From Streptococcus parasanguinis (lineage in GTDB: Bacteria; Bacillota; Bacilli; Lactobacillales; Streptococcaceae), in contig NZ_JALDUR010000007.1 in NCBI RefSeq assembly GCF_023109675.1, positions 36,605-100,604 on the forward strand: a DNA stretch of 64,000 nt, given 5' to 3'. Made by a program: the position numbers and the translations under genes. Numbering within the stretch: position 1 is the first letter of the stretch; each line of letters opens with the position of its first letter. This document shows, piece after piece, positions 47,466 through 56,602 of this stretch. The notes under the pieces were generated by a model. The model ran no database searches. It was not told the origin of the DNA and saw nothing but the letters and a program-made list of their open reading frames with translations.

Positions 47466-49201
47466 TATTGTCTATCAGAAAGCTTGATAATATCTTTGAT
47501 CTGATCAATGGTCTGAATCAGGCGAAGGCTTGTCTCATTGATAGAAAGATAATAGACTTTATCTGCCAAAGATTCTGTAAAAGGACGATTCGTGAGTAAG
47601 ATCACCTGTTGTCCTTTTTCTTTCAGCTCTTTCACCTGCTTTCTCACCTTTTGGTAAAAACGCTCATCGCAGATTTCTAGATCATCCACCAAGACACAAG
47701 CAGCGTCCAAACCCAATGATTCATTGGTTCCGTTTTGGGTCAGATAATAGGATGCGCCCGCTTTGACCTCATATAAGCCAGCTGATGGCTCAACCGGAAG
47801 GAAGGCTGGACCGGTTGCAACTTCTGCTTCTTTTTCCATTGCTACAAGATTGGCTAGGACCTGCAAATAGACAGGTGCTAATTTACTCAAATCCAAGAGT
47901 TCCTCAAACTCAAAACCACGTTTCAAAGCTTCTAAGATATAGAAGAGCCGGTGGGGCATATGACGAGCAATTTTCTGGATTAATTCATCATCGCTCATTT
48001 CCTCAGGAAGGATGGTCAGCAAGTTCTTGTCTTTAATGGTTTCTAGGGCTTGTTGATAAGCTTCATCGATTCTCTTTCCAAATCCATAAACTGCCCCATA
48101 AGAGTGAATTTGGGTATTGAGGCGGGCATTTTTAGCAGCATCAGAAAAAATCGGGATCTTAAAGAAGATATAGTCCAAACTCGGTTCGTAAACGGCCTTT
48201 AAATCCTTTAATAAGGGATGAGGCAAATGCTCGAGAGAGCGCCCTAATTGTAACTGAACTCCTTGCTCAAACAAGGAATAGCCCAAGCCCATAGAGGCCA
48301 TCGAGATACTATCGGAAGCAAATGGATTAACCTCTAGAATATAAAAAGCATAGCTCGTCGGATCAAGAGCAAACTTGATCGAAATGGCTCCTGTCAGCTT
48401 CAAATAGCGACTGATGTGGATCGATGCTTCTCGAAGATTTTGAAACTCTCGGTCAGTCAGGGTGACAGCTGGCATAAATTGATAAGAGTCACTAGAGTGG
48501 ATCCCGACAGGATCAATGCTTTCAATAGAGGCCGCCAGGTAGTGATTGTCTTCACGATCGCGCATGACGACAAAATCCAATTCCTTAAAGCCATAGGTCG
48601 AAAACTCTAGCAAACACTGCTGACTTGGAGAGACTGAAAGTCCCGTTTCCACTGCTTCGCACAGGTCATCTAGATTATGAGCAATCTTTCGTCCCTGCCC
48701 TTGCTTACTCGCTACCGGCCAGATCATAATGGGAAATTGAATGCCTTCAGAAAACTCGATGGCTTCTCGAACAGAACCGACCAGGGCGGAAGCGGGTACC
48801 TGATAGCCCAACTCTTGAAAAAGGCGTCGTTGGTCCGCCTGCTGATAAAAGGTCCGGTAGCGTTGAAGACTCGGACCGACAATCATGATCGATGCTTCTT
48901 TGAAAAATCCAGTTTCTTCCAATCGGAACAAGAGATTTAAAATCTGTTTATCCGCAAAAGCTAGGAGCAAGCGAGATCCAGTACAAGAAAGAAGAGTCGT
49001 CCTAAGAGCATCCAGCTTGAGCTTGCTGACCACAACCTGTTCTCCAGCTTCTTGTGTGATAGTATTTTCTTCGCCCAGATAAAGGACAAGAGCATTCCCG
49101 TCCTTGGCATTGAGTTTTTGGGCTTCATTTACCGCAGCCAAGAGGCTAATATCCTGATAAGAATCTCCACATAGGAGAAGCAATTTCTGGTTTTGTTTCA
49201 T
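47465..49201 (-). CDS. Half-length, divergent carbamoyl-phosphate synthase large-subunit-like protein
   Basis: 578 residues, against about 1,060 for a working CarB. It aligns by eye with the first half: a changed pre-ATP-grasp domain (to about 130), an ATP-grasp domain (about 130-350, with LLEFSTYGFKELDFVVMRD, ESIDPVGIH, EVNPFASDS) and the oligomerisation domain (FYILEALKRGFEFEELLDL). After the NES-like point there is a short unrelated tail. The second ATP-grasp and MGS-like allosteric domains are absent. Key first-site residues are also lost: the glycine-rich loop reads WPVASKQGQG rather than RPAYTLGGTG, and EVNPR is EVNPF. Normal carbamoyl-phosphate synthesis is not credible. The frame is clean and coupled to the CarA-like gene by TAATG. 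Confidence 0.85.
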   Translation of the reverse strand: MKQNQKLLLLCGDSYQDISLLAAVNEAQKLNAKDGNALVLYLGEENTITQEAGEQVVVSKLKLDALRTTLLSCTGSRLLLAFADKQILNLLFRLEETGFFKEASIMIVGPSLQRYRTFYQQADQRRLFQELGYQVPASALVGSVREAIEFSEGIQFPIMIWPVASKQGQGRKIAHNLDDLCEAVETGLSVSPSQQCLLEFSTYGFKELDFVVMRDREDNHYLAASIESIDPVGIHSSDSYQFMPAVTLTDREFQNLREASIHISRYLKLTGAISIKFALDPTSYAFYILEVNPFASDSISMASMGLGYSLFEQGVQLQLGRSLEHLPHPLLKDLKAVYEPSLDYIFFKIPIFSDAAKNARLNTQIHSYGAVYGFGKRIDEAYQQALETIKDKNLLTILPEEMSDDELIQKIARHMPHRLFYILEALKRGFEFEELLDLSKLAPVYLQVLANLVAMEKEAEVATGPAFLPVEPSAGLYEVKAGASYYLTQNGTNESLGLDAACVLVDDLEICDERFYQKVRKQVKELKEKGQQVILLTNRPFTESLADKVYYLSINETSLRLIQTIDQIKDIIKLSDRQ

Positions 49202-50292
49202 TATTCCTTCTCCCTTCTACTTTCGTGAATTTTGGCATCAATCAACTCTAAAAATTCATCGTAAAAATAGAGATTTTCCCTTGGCCCTGGACTAGCATCC
49301 ACTTGGAATTGAACCCCTAAAATCGGTTGGTAACGATGGCGAAAAGCTTCGATACTATGGTCATTGACGTTTTCATGCGTGACCAATAAATCATGGGGTA
49401 GGCTATCGCGTGCGATACTATACAAGTGATTTTGACTCGTTATCTCGATTTTTCCTGTCGCAATTTCACGAACAGGAATATTTAATCCGAAGTGTCCAAC
49501 TTCCATAGGAGCTAGCTCCGCTCCATAAGCTTGAGCCAGTACCTGTGCTCCCAAGCCCATGCCCCAGATCGGAATCTGTCCATTGAGCTTTTTGATCAAG
49601 CGGCAGAGTTTTTTTACCTGATGGGGATCGCCAGGCCCACTAGATAAAATAACGCCATCGGGCTGCTGTTCCATCAGTTCATCATAAGAGATATCATAGG
49701 GATAGACCGTGACATTACAGTCCCTTTGACTCAGCTGGCGCAAGACAGAGTGCTTGACCCCTAGATCGATCAAGGCAATACTCTTTCCAAAACCTGGTAC
49801 AGCATAGGCCGTTTTTGTCGAGACTTGACGCACTTGGTCTTTGGGAAGCACTGTCGCTCGCAACTGATCCAGGATATGCTCGATTGAATCCCCCTTGTTA
49901 ATGACAGTCGCCTTCATCCGTCCATACTTGCGCACAATTTTTGCCACCTGTCTCGTATCAATCCCTACAATACCAGGGATTTTTTTTCGCTTCAAGAATT
50001 CATCCAAGGTCATCTGCTGCCGCCAATTGCTTGGCATCTCCACCAGATGCTGAACGACTACTGCTAAACAAGTGGGCGTAATGGATTCAGAATCATCTCG
50101 ATTGATCCCTGTTGCGCCAATAACTGGAAAGGTAAAGGAGAGGATCTGGCCACTAAAAGCCTGATCCGTGATCAATTCTTGATAGCCTGTCATGGCTGTC
50201 GTAAAGACCAATTCACCAGTCACATATAAGTCTGCACCAAAGGCTTCCCCTTCAAATACAGTCCCATCCTCTAGGACCAATAATCGTTTCAT
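49201..50292 (-). CDS. Carbamoyl-phosphate synthase small-subunit-like protein with dead glutaminase site
   Basis: 363 residues, the right length for CarA. The N-terminal CPSase small-chain domain (VLEDGTVFEGEAFGAD, TGYQELITDQAFSGQILSFTFP, INRDDSESITPTC, GIDTRQVAKIVRKYG) is well conserved. The class I glutamine amidotransferase domain is present but its nucleophile is gone: GICLGHQ of active enzymes reads GMGLGAQ. The catalytic His of QYHPDAAPGP is changed too (QFQVDASPGP). Glutamine hydrolysis should not occur. It may have a regulatory or structural role with the half CarB encoded next to it. It has its own possible promoter (TGATAAAAT at about 50323) and is separated from pyrB by a terminator. 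Confidence 0.88.
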   Translation of the reverse strand: MKRLLVLEDGTVFEGEAFGADLYVTGELVFTTAMTGYQELITDQAFSGQILSFTFPVIGATGINRDDSESITPTCLAVVVQHLVEMPSNWRQQMTLDEFLKRKKIPGIVGIDTRQVAKIVRKYGRMKATVINKGDSIEHILDQLRATVLPKDQVRQVSTKTAYAVPGFGKSIALIDLGVKHSVLRQLSQRDCNVTVYPYDISYDELMEQQPDGVILSSGPGDPHQVKKLCRLIKKLNGQIPIWGMGLGAQVLAQAYGAELAPMEVGHFGLNIPVREIATGKIEITSQNHLYSIARDSLPHDLLVTHENVNDHSIEAFRHRYQPILGVQFQVDASPGPRENLYFYDEFLELIDAKIHESRREKE

Positions 50293-50340
50293 CGAACCCC
50301 TACCTTCTTTTACACTAGTCCAATTTTATCATAGTTCCTC

Positions 50341-50398
50341 AAAAAAAGGAAAGTCAGATTCCATGTAGCTCTCTACTCTGTCCTCTTCCTTTCCTTTC
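50341..50398 (-). terminator. Terminator between pyrB and the CarA-like gene
   Basis: A long hairpin with arms AAAGGAAAG/CTTTCCTTT and inner pairs CAGA/TCTG and GTAG/CTAC, followed on the minus strand by TTTTTTTG. This would separate pyrR-pyrB transcription from the CarA-like and CarB-like pair. Confidence 0.65.
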
Positions 50399-50416
50399 AA
50401 TGAATGGTCAGTTATC

Positions 50417-51340
50417 TTATTTTGCACCGCGACCTTTAAGGACGGCTTCAATGATGGCCATACGGACAAAGACACCGTTGGTCATTTGTTCTACGATACG
50501 TGATTTAGGAGCTTCTACCAAGTGGTCCGCAATTTCAACGTCACGGTTGACTGGTGCTGGGTGCATCAAGATCGCTGTATCTTTCATACGCTCATAACGT
50601 TCTTGAGTCAAGCCATGAAGACGGTGGTAGTTTTCTTTAGAGAAGAGTGATTCGTAATCATGACGTTCATGTTGCACACGCAAGAACATCATCACATCTA
50701 CTTCTTCAATGACTTCATCGATAGTGACGAAACTTCCATAGTCTTCAAATTCCGCACTTCTCCATTCGTCTGGACCTGCAAAGTAAAGGGTTGCTCCCAA
50801 ACGTTTCAAGATTTGCATATTTGATTTTGCCACACGTGAATGATCCAAGTCCCCAGCGATACAAACTTTCAAGCCATCAAAGTGACCGAATTCTTGGTAA
50901 ATGGTCATCAAATCAAGCAAGCTTTGGCTTGGGTGTTGACCTGAACCGTCTCCACCATTGACGATAGAGGCTGTGATCGTTGGGCTTTCAACCAATTCTT
51001 TGTAGTAGTCCACTTCAGGATGACGGATGACACAGACATCTACTCCAAGAGCTGACATGGTCAAGATGGTATCGTAAAGTGTTTCCCCTTTGTTCACAGA
51101 GCTTGTCTTCACATCAAAGTCAAGGAGATCACATCCCAATTTCAACTCTGCCACTTCAAAGGCTTTGTGGGTACGAGTTGAAGGTTCAAAGAAAAGGTTT
51201 GAGATGATGTGTTGGTCTTCGTAGGATGCTTTAGCTCCGTTTTTGAACTCAATCCCACGTTTGATCAATGCCATTACTTCTTCATTGGTAAGAGTTTCCA
51301 TTGAGACAAGGTTTTTAAGAGCGATTTGATTTTCAGACAT
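50417..51340 (-). CDS. pyrB: Aspartate carbamoyltransferase catalytic subunit
   Basis: 307 residues. It joins carbamoyl phosphate and aspartate at the start of pyrimidine synthesis. The carbamoyl-phosphate loop [22 protein letters not shown] and [11 protein letters not shown] are intact, so unlike the genes downstream it looks fully active. The start at 51340 follows AAAGGAGAATCAAC. It therefore needs carbamoyl phosphate from a source not visible in this window. Confidence 0.97.
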   Translation of the reverse strand: MSENQIALKNLVSMETLTNEEVMALIKRGIEFKNGAKASYEDQHIISNLFFEPSTRTHKAFEVAELKLGCDLLDFDVKTSSVNKGETLYDTILTMSALGVDVCVIRHPEVDYYKELVESPTITASIVNGGDGSGQHPSQSLLDLMTIYQEFGHFDGLKVCIAGDLDHSRVAKSNMQILKRLGATLYFAGPDEWRSAEFEDYGSFVTIDEVIEEVDVMMFLRVQHERHDYESLFSKENYHRLHGLTQERYERMKDTAILMHPAPVNRDVEIADHLVEAPKSRIVEQMTNGVFVRMAIIEAVLKGRGAK

Positions 51341-51386
51341 GTTGATTCTCCTTTTATAATGTGAATGCAAATAGTTTACAATTTAT

Positions 51387-51905
51387 TTAAGCTTCTCTGA
51401 TGAGGACGCGGTCTTGACCGTCTAGCTCCACCATCTCGACAATGATTTCCTCTGACTTACTTGTCGGGATATTTTTCCCAACAAAGTCCGGACGAATCGG
51501 CAACTCCCGATGCCCACGGTCGACTAGAACCGCAAGACTCACTCGAGCAGGACGACCGTGACTGACCAAATTGTCAATGGCAGCGCGTATCGTGCGACCT
51601 GTATAGAGGACATCATCGATCAAAATGACTTCTCTATGAGCGATATCAACTGGTAAGACCGTTGTATCCTCAGTCGCCTTCATGTCATCTCGGAAAGGCT
51701 TGGTATCTAGTTCTGCTACAGGGACATCGATTTGTTCCAGCTGAGAGAGGCGTTCTTGGATCCGGCGAGCGATGTAAACACCACGCGTCTTGATCCCCAC
51801 CAGCACAATCTGGCTCAAATCTTTGTTTCGTTCAATGATTTCGTAGGCGATCCGGGTAATGGCCCGTTTCATCGTCAAATCATCAACGACTTCTTTGGTT
51901 TTCAT
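51387..51905 (-). CDS. pyrR: Bifunctional pyr operon regulator/uracil phosphoribosyltransferase
   Basis: 172 residues. PyrR binds pyr mRNA in response to UMP and has uracil phosphoribosyltransferase activity. The PRPP motif is [17 protein letters not shown], and the R(I)AYEIIERN and [12 protein letters not shown] blocks are typical. It is first in the pyr operon, 46 bp before pyrB, behind an attenuator leader. Confidence 0.97.
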   Translation of the reverse strand: MKTKEVVDDLTMKRAITRIAYEIIERNKDLSQIVLVGIKTRGVYIARRIQERLSQLEQIDVPVAELDTKPFRDDMKATEDTTVLPVDIAHREVILIDDVLYTGRTIRAAIDNLVSHGRPARVSLAVLVDRGHRELPIRPDFVGKNIPTSKSEEIIVEMVELDGQDRVLIREA

Positions 51906-51919
51906 TCAGTCCTCCTTAA

Positions 51920-52055
51920 TTGTAAAAGAAAAACCTCCTTTTTCAAGGAGGTTCAGCAAATGAATGGTCTAAGAGGATAGAGTCTCGCCCTATGGTCCTA
52001 GCCATTGTTTTTCACAGTCTCCTTGCCTGCCTCACGGGACAGGATTAAAGGATTT
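51920..52055 (-). promoter_or_regulatory. PyrR-dependent attenuator leader
   Basis: On the minus strand a PyrR-binding stem-loop is seen at about 52015-52052 (CCTGTCCCGTGAGGCAGG followed by CAAGGAGA), close to the conserved PyrR site. A terminator hairpin AACCTCCTT/AAGGAGGTT with T run lies at 51923-51953, just before pyrR. Between them an antiterminator can form. UMP-bound PyrR should favour termination. Confidence 0.85.
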
Positions 52056-52069
52056 ATTTAATTGAGATA

Positions 52070-52098
52070 ACTATATCACAGTTTCAAACGACATGCAA
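52070..52098 (-). promoter_or_regulatory. Promoter of the pyr operon
   Basis: TTGCAT (52093-52098), 17-bp spacer, TATAGT (52070-52075), upstream of the attenuator. Confidence 0.7.
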
Positions 52099-52167
52099 GA
52101 AAAAACTCAACATTTTTCAAAAAAATTTAAAAACATGACTTTACGTCCGAATAATGTTCGGTTTTTA

Positions 52168-52803
52168 CTAAGAAGCAGCCGATTTCCGCTTGATATTTTT
52201 CATCCCATAGAGCACATAGCCAGCTAAGAGGTAAGCGATAAAAATGATCACCACCCATTTGCCCACAAAGGCCCAGCCGTATTTATTAACATTGATAAAG
52301 AAATAGGCAAAGGGACTATCTTTTGCACCTGGAATCGGCCACTTCAAGACCAACCCATTGAGAAGGGCAAAGAGCATGTAAGCCAGTGGAATCGAGGTCC
52401 AAAGGAAGGGATCGAACTTACGGTATTGCTTGGCTTTATCAATCACTAGAGTATCAAAGAAGAACATCAAAGGAACGATGTAATGACAAAGGAAGTTTTC
52501 CAAACGATAAAACTTCTCTGGTGTCGCAAGAGGCGCCAACATAAAGTGGTAGATGACACAAGTGATCATAATGGACATGGTAACTGCGCCTTTCATGCGA
52601 AGGTAGCCCTGAGTCTGGGTCGAACGCCCTCGAAGCATGCGCCAAACCATGTCTCCCATAAAGAACATGACCAACATGTTAGATAAAATGGTGTAATAGA
52701 GCATCATGCCAAAGCCACCATGCTTGGTCAGTTGCAGATAAACGCCAAGTACACTCAAAATAAACAATAGAAAACGATAGCTAAATAATAGTTTGAATTT
52801 CAT
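52168..52803 (-). CDS. Pr6Pr-type integral membrane protein
   Basis: 211 residues with six predicted membrane helices, resembling Pr6Pr family proteins (FAR-17a/AIG1-like) with polar residues inside the helices, including H-containing segments (CVIYHFMLAPLA and LCHYIVPLMFFFD). Some relatives are thought to be membrane esterases or transporters; no function is certain. It has a single promoterless-looking position behind the pyr leader on the same strand, so it is probably transcribed alone. Confidence 0.8.
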   Translation of the reverse strand: MKFKLLFSYRFLLFILSVLGVYLQLTKHGGFGMMLYYTILSNMLVMFFMGDMVWRMLRGRSTQTQGYLRMKGAVTMSIMITCVIYHFMLAPLATPEKFYRLENFLCHYIVPLMFFFDTLVIDKAKQYRKFDPFLWTSIPLAYMLFALLNGLVLKWPIPGAKDSPFAYFFINVNKYGWAFVGKWVVIIFIAYLLAGYVLYGMKNIKRKSAAS

Positions 52804-52847
52804 AGTATTCTCCTGAAAGAAAAGGGGCTAGGCCCTTATTCTCATCT

Positions 52848-53183
52848 TTAGATTTTCTTCACAAATTCTGATTTGAGTTTCATTGCACCAAAGCCATCAA
52901 TCTTACAATCGATGTTGTGGTCTCCTTCCACGATACGGATGTTTTTCACGCGCGTACCTTGTTTCAAATCTTTCGGTGCACCCTTGACTTTTAAATCTTT
53001 GATCAATGTCACTGTATCGCCATCAGCCAATTTGTTTCCGTTGGCGTCAATCGCTACGACACCCTCTTCTTCTTCGACCTCAGCTGGGTTCCATTCATAC
53101 GCACACTCTGGGCATACCAAGAGCGCTCCATCTTCATAGACGTATTCAGAGTTACATTTTGGACAGTTTGGTAAGTTATTCAT
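52848..53183 (-). CDS. Zinc-ribbon protein of the YjdM/PhnA family
   Basis: 111 residues including the start. The N-terminal zinc ribbon ([25 protein letters not shown]) and the C-terminal [19 protein letters not shown] and [19 protein letters not shown] blocks are diagnostic. Despite the old name for phosphonate use, the function in streptococci is unclear. The ATG at 53183 follows AAGGAGATAAAA; a 10-codon extension is rejected. Confidence 0.9.
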   Translation of the reverse strand: MNNLPNCPKCNSEYVYEDGALLVCPECAYEWNPAEVEEEEGVVAIDANGNKLADGDTVTLIKDLKVKGAPKDLKQGTRVKNIRIVEGDHNIDCKIDGFGAMKLKSEFVKKI

Positions 53184-53267
53184 TTTTATCTCCTTATTCA
53201 AATTAACTTTCATAGTATACCATGAAAGCGAAAATTTGACAAATCCTGCTCGACTGTAGCATTTTCA

Positions 53268-53293
53268 AGAAAAAAGGAGGCGACTTGGCCTCC
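53268..53293 (-). terminator. Terminator of the thioesterase-HAD pair
   Basis: Stem GGAGGC/GCCTCC with six-base loop and a seven-base T run on the minus strand. Confidence 0.9.
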
Positions 53294-53311
53294 CTACATA
53301 GATCATATTTT

Positions 53312-54064
53312 TCAATCTTCCTGCAATTCTTGAATATCTCGAATCACGCGCACACCTGCTTGATTCTTCTCGCGCAGTTCAGCATCAGAGTATGGGAAGG
53401 TATTGATCAAGATACTCTCCATCCCGATACTTTGGGCAACAGCGACATCTGTCGTAAAGTCATTCCCCACCATGACCGTTTTCTCAGGGTTCAACTGGTG
53501 TTCTTTCATCACTTCCAAGAGAAACTCTGGCTGAGGTTTACGAATACCTGCGTCAGACGACAAGTAAATGGCATGGAAAAGCTCTCTCAAACCAACCAAA
53601 TCAATCTCAGGATTGGTAAAATCTGCTTGGGCATTGGATAAGAGAAAGATTCGGCAACCTGCAGCTTTCATATCCTCTAATACTTCTTTCGTGTGAGGAT
53701 AAAGCTCCAACCGTTTGCGAGAAAGGACACGGAAAGTCCGTGCAATCAAACGTCCCCACTCTTTGAGATGGGCAACACTATTCCCACTTGGATGACTTTC
53801 TAAATACAATTGCACAAAAATGACCGTCAGATCAATCTCAGGATAGGCAACTTGTTTTTCCTTAGCTAAGTCTTCTTCAGCTTGCTGCACCAACTCTCTA
53901 TAACGCAGGCGCAGACCTTCTCCAGTGTAACTTACCCCGTAGGATTGGTAGATCTGAGCCATGGTATCCCATAAGACTGGACTTGACTCATCGGTTTCGA
54001 TCTCAACCAAGGTTCCATAAAAATCAAAAATATAATTTTTAAATGCGTACTTGTGCGGATTCAT
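53312..54064 (-). CDS. HAD-family hydrolase
   Basis: 250 residues. HAD motif I is FDFYGTLVEIE (the second Asp position is Tyr rather than Asp, so the general acid is displaced), motif II LLSNAQ, motif III KPQPEFL and motif IV VGNDFTTDV. Substrate unknown. The Tyr in motif I (DFYGT) is seen in some HAD subfamilies and does not prove inactivity. It overlaps the thioesterase gene by 26 bp. Confidence 0.85.
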   Translation of the reverse strand: MNPHKYAFKNYIFDFYGTLVEIETDESSPVLWDTMAQIYQSYGVSYTGEGLRLRYRELVQQAEEDLAKEKQVAYPEIDLTVIFVQLYLESHPSGNSVAHLKEWGRLIARTFRVLSRKRLELYPHTKEVLEDMKAAGCRIFLLSNAQADFTNPEIDLVGLRELFHAIYLSSDAGIRKPQPEFLLEVMKEHQLNPEKTVMVGNDFTTDVAVAQSIGMESILINTFPYSDAELREKNQAGVRVIRDIQELQED

Positions 54065-54443
54065 CTCTCACTCCCGTAACAAACATCGTAAAGGTTGCCT
54101 TGCAGACATTGGCACCGTCTTGATTGGTAATATCCACATCCACAACTCGAGTCGTCCGTCCACTGTGGACACATTCGCCATGGATCGTGAGGACGTCACC
54201 CAGACGCCCTGCTTTCAAGTAATTGATGGAGGATTGCAAGGTCACCCCATCAACCCCCTGAGAAACTACGACCAAACCACTGACTTGGTCACACAGAGTA
54301 AAGAGATAACCTCCATGCGCATTTCCATAATAATTGAGCGAGGATTCCACGACCTTGGTTGTCACCACTACATGGCCATCTCTCATCTTTTCGATTTCAT
54401 AATTTTCAAATGCAGCAATTGCATCAAAGTGAAAATCTTTCAT
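54039..54443 (-). CDS. PaaI-type hotdog-fold thioesterase
   Basis: 134 residues, one hotdog domain. The GNAHGGYLFTLCDQVSGL block is the PaaI active-site helix (HGG...D). Members hydrolyse acyl-CoA or phenylacetyl-CoA-like thioesters. The gene overlaps the next by 26 bp and the two are co-transcribed. Substrate unknown. Confidence 0.88.
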   Translation of the reverse strand: MKDFHFDAIAAFENYEIEKMRDGHVVVTTKVVESSLNYYGNAHGGYLFTLCDQVSGLVVVSQGVDGVTLQSSINYLKAGRLGDVLTIHGECVHSGRTTRVVDVDITNQDGANVCKATFTMFVTGVRDESAQVRI

Positions 54444-54526
54444 ATACTTGCCACCTTTTCTAGCATCTTTTCAACTCCTCTATCATACTACAATTAAGAA
54501 GCAGATACAAGCAAAGGGGCAATTCC

Positions 54527-55624
54527 TTAGAAGCAGAAAAGGAGACTCCAACTAAGTAAGAAGACGATACTAGGAACAATGTATTTTCTTGGGTGCTTCC
54601 AACATTCTCTCTTTAAATTCCATTTTCTTAAAGGAAAATAGATTTCAATCAGTAAGTGCAAAACAGCTTCAACCACTGCTAGAATCATCATACCTAGTAA
54701 AAATAGGATCCCCAAGTCAGGCATGACCACCATTTTTAATAAAAGAGCAACAAATAGATTAACAGATAAGAAATAAGTCAGCAATACACGGTAATACATC
54801 AGGTAAAAGAACCGACTCTTAGGAAGAGACTTAACATGATCAATCAAATCTTTATCCGCAGAAATGAGAGTGGTTAATGGCGTATTGACAGAAGCAATTG
54901 TTAAAAGGATGATGATTTTTAATGGAGCCTCGTAATCCTGTATCAGAATGAGAAGGAGGAAGATGAGAGTAAAGACAAAATTGATGGAAAAATAGCGCTC
55001 TTGAAACAAGGAAATCCAAAAATAATTGCCACTTCTTCTCTTTGCGACGAGCAACTGATCATTTTTTGAAATCGCGACCAGGTCCTCATTTTTAAAAATC
55101 AAGACAGCAAGGAGGGCTGACAGTAAGATCATATAGGACACTTGTTGGACCCATAAAGAAGAGACTGTAAGAGCAGTCGTTACAAAAATGAGCACCCCTC
55201 CTAGAAAACTGGGCCTTGTATTGAACTGGATAAAGACATAAAACACACTCAATACCACCAGTAAAGATAGGAGGACAAGCTTAAAGGATTGTGGCAGGTC
55301 TAACTGGACTCCCAAAAAGAGGATCAATAACAGCACGCGCTCTAACAAATTGAGAAGAAAGGTTACCGTCAGAAAAGAACCTTTGAAACGATTGAGAGAC
55401 AACGGAAGCTGGTAATAGGCCTGGACCCTGTCCATCGAAAAGTAGGAATACAACAATTGAAAGGTTGATAGAGCAGTGACAATAGCCGTACTGATCAATA
55501 AGACTTGAAAGCTCGTAGAAAATTTGCCCCCAACAACATGGTAATAAAGAGCAAAGGCTAAGGAAGTCAAGAACAAAAAGAGCCGATTTTTGGATACCAA
55601 ATCTCTAAAAATTGCTAGTAGCAT
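54527..55624 (-). CDS. ABC transporter permease, multi-helix
   Basis: 365 residues with about ten predicted membrane helices and few conserved motifs, last of a three-gene operon (46-residue protein, ATPase, permease). The residue pattern near LISADKDLIDHVKSLPKSRFFYLMYYR resembles permeases of streptococcal bacteriocin or stress-type ABC systems. It contains no extracellular binding domain. Export is likely; substrate unknown. Confidence 0.8.
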   Translation of the reverse strand: MLLAIFRDLVSKNRLFLFLTSLAFALYYHVVGGKFSTSFQVLLISTAIVTALSTFQLLYSYFSMDRVQAYYQLPLSLNRFKGSFLTVTFLLNLLERVLLLILFLGVQLDLPQSFKLVLLSLLVVLSVFYVFIQFNTRPSFLGGVLIFVTTALTVSSLWVQQVSYMILLSALLAVLIFKNEDLVAISKNDQLLVAKRRSGNYFWISLFQERYFSINFVFTLIFLLLILIQDYEAPLKIIILLTIASVNTPLTTLISADKDLIDHVKSLPKSRFFYLMYYRVLLTYFLSVNLFVALLLKMVVMPDLGILFLLGMMILAVVEAVLHLLIEIYFPLRKWNLKRECWKHPRKYIVPSIVFLLSWSLLFCF

Positions 55625-55627
55625 GCT

Positions 55628-56332
55628 CTACCCCCTTTGACGATTGACGTCATGAAACCAATCTTCTAAATTCGATTCGATCGCGTCTAGATGACCATCT
55701 TCAATAGTATAAGCTGTATCACAGACTCGAACGATACTCTCTGCGATATGCGAACTCATCAGAATAGAGCCTTCTTCTTTATACTGCAATAGTAAACCAT
55801 ATAGAAATTCTGTCGCATCAAAATCAAGGCCATCAAATGGTTCGTCCAAAATAAGGAGGGGAGGTTTGAGATAAAAAGCTGTGATCAAGAAGACTTTCTT
55901 CTTATTTCCCGTTGACAAACTACCGATATCGGTGTTGAGAAATTCTTCAAAATGAAAACCTGAGATCAGGTCCTGCAATAACGTTTCATCTCTCTTTCGA
56001 TGATACAAACGACAGACAAAATTAAAATAATGAACAAAATCCCAGTTTAAAAAACTATTGTTTTCAGTAAAAACTGTATAGGTACGGCTCTTATAGAAAT
56101 TCGTATGAAAAGAGGTCACCTTATCTTCTATAGTAACAGTCTCAACTGCATACTGCCGATGATCAAAAACACTACTTAAAGCTTTTAGCAAGGTTGTCTT
56201 CCCAGCTCCATTTCGACCAATCAACCCTACTACAGAATGATTGGGTACAAGCAGATTCGTGTCTTTTATAACGGGCTTGTCTTTTTTATACCAAACATTT
56301 AGCCCCTTGATGTTTAAACACTCACTCTTCAT
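55628..56332 (-). CDS. ABC transporter ATP-binding protein
   Basis: 234 residues. Walker A GRNGAGKTT, a variant signature SLSTGNKKK (LSTGN for LSGGQ), Walker B LLILDEPFDGLD and H-loop SSHIAES. It partners the permease 3 bp downstream and overlaps the 46-residue gene by ATGA. Confidence 0.88.
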   Translation of the reverse strand: MKSECLNIKGLNVWYKKDKPVIKDTNLLVPNHSVVGLIGRNGAGKTTLLKALSSVFDHRQYAVETVTIEDKVTSFHTNFYKSRTYTVFTENNSFLNWDFVHYFNFVCRLYHRKRDETLLQDLISGFHFEEFLNTDIGSLSTGNKKKVFLITAFYLKPPLLILDEPFDGLDFDATEFLYGLLLQYKEEGSILMSSHIAESIVRVCDTAYTIEDGHLDAIESNLEDWFHDVNRQRG

Positions 56333-56469
56333 CGACGCACTCCTTTATAAAGGTAAGAAGCCCCAACTAAAAGCAACAGCAAAGCGTATAACCATTCCTT
56401 TTGAAAGGCAAAGACTAAGGCACCGATCAAGAAGCAAATTCCTATAAGGATTCTAAATTGTAATTTCAT
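56329..56469 (-). CDS. 46-residue membrane protein leading the ABC operon
   Basis: A small gene with ATG at 56469 and TGA overlapping the ATPase start (ATGA). Product: MKLQFRILIG start, two hydrophobic helices (about 7-22 and 25-41) and a basic YKGVRR end. The tight coupling suggests it is translated and may be a small subunit or coupler. Length is too short for a database name to be assigned. Confidence 0.7.
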   Translation of the reverse strand: MKLQFRILIGICFLIGALVFAFQKEWLYALLLLLVGASYLYKGVRR

Positions 56470-56525
56470 ATCTTGCCTTCTTTCTATTCACAGTATGAAA
56501 GATTACAATTGTATTTTATGCTTAT

Positions 56526-56554
56526 ACTATAGTACTTTTTAAAAGCAGATTCAA
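56526..56554 (-). promoter_or_regulatory. Promoter of the three-gene ABC operon
   Basis: TTGAAT (56549-56554), 17-bp spacer, TATAGT (56526-56531). A 10-bp palindrome TACAATTGTA lies at about 56503-56512, inside the leader, and could be an operator. Confidence 0.65.
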
Positions 56555-56602
56555 GCACGAATGGAACATTCTCAACGCTTTAAGCAACATTTTATCTTTG
56601 AA

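Noticed and set aside
47465..49201. CarB-like gene as a simple frameshifted or truncated normal carB
   Set aside because: The upstream half is itself diverged at catalytic positions, a distinct C-terminal tail follows, and no trace of the second half lies in the 250 bp downstream before pepT.
53312..54064. HAD protein as inactive because motif I reads DFYGT
   Set aside because: Some active HAD subfamilies carry a Tyr at this place, and the other motifs are intact.
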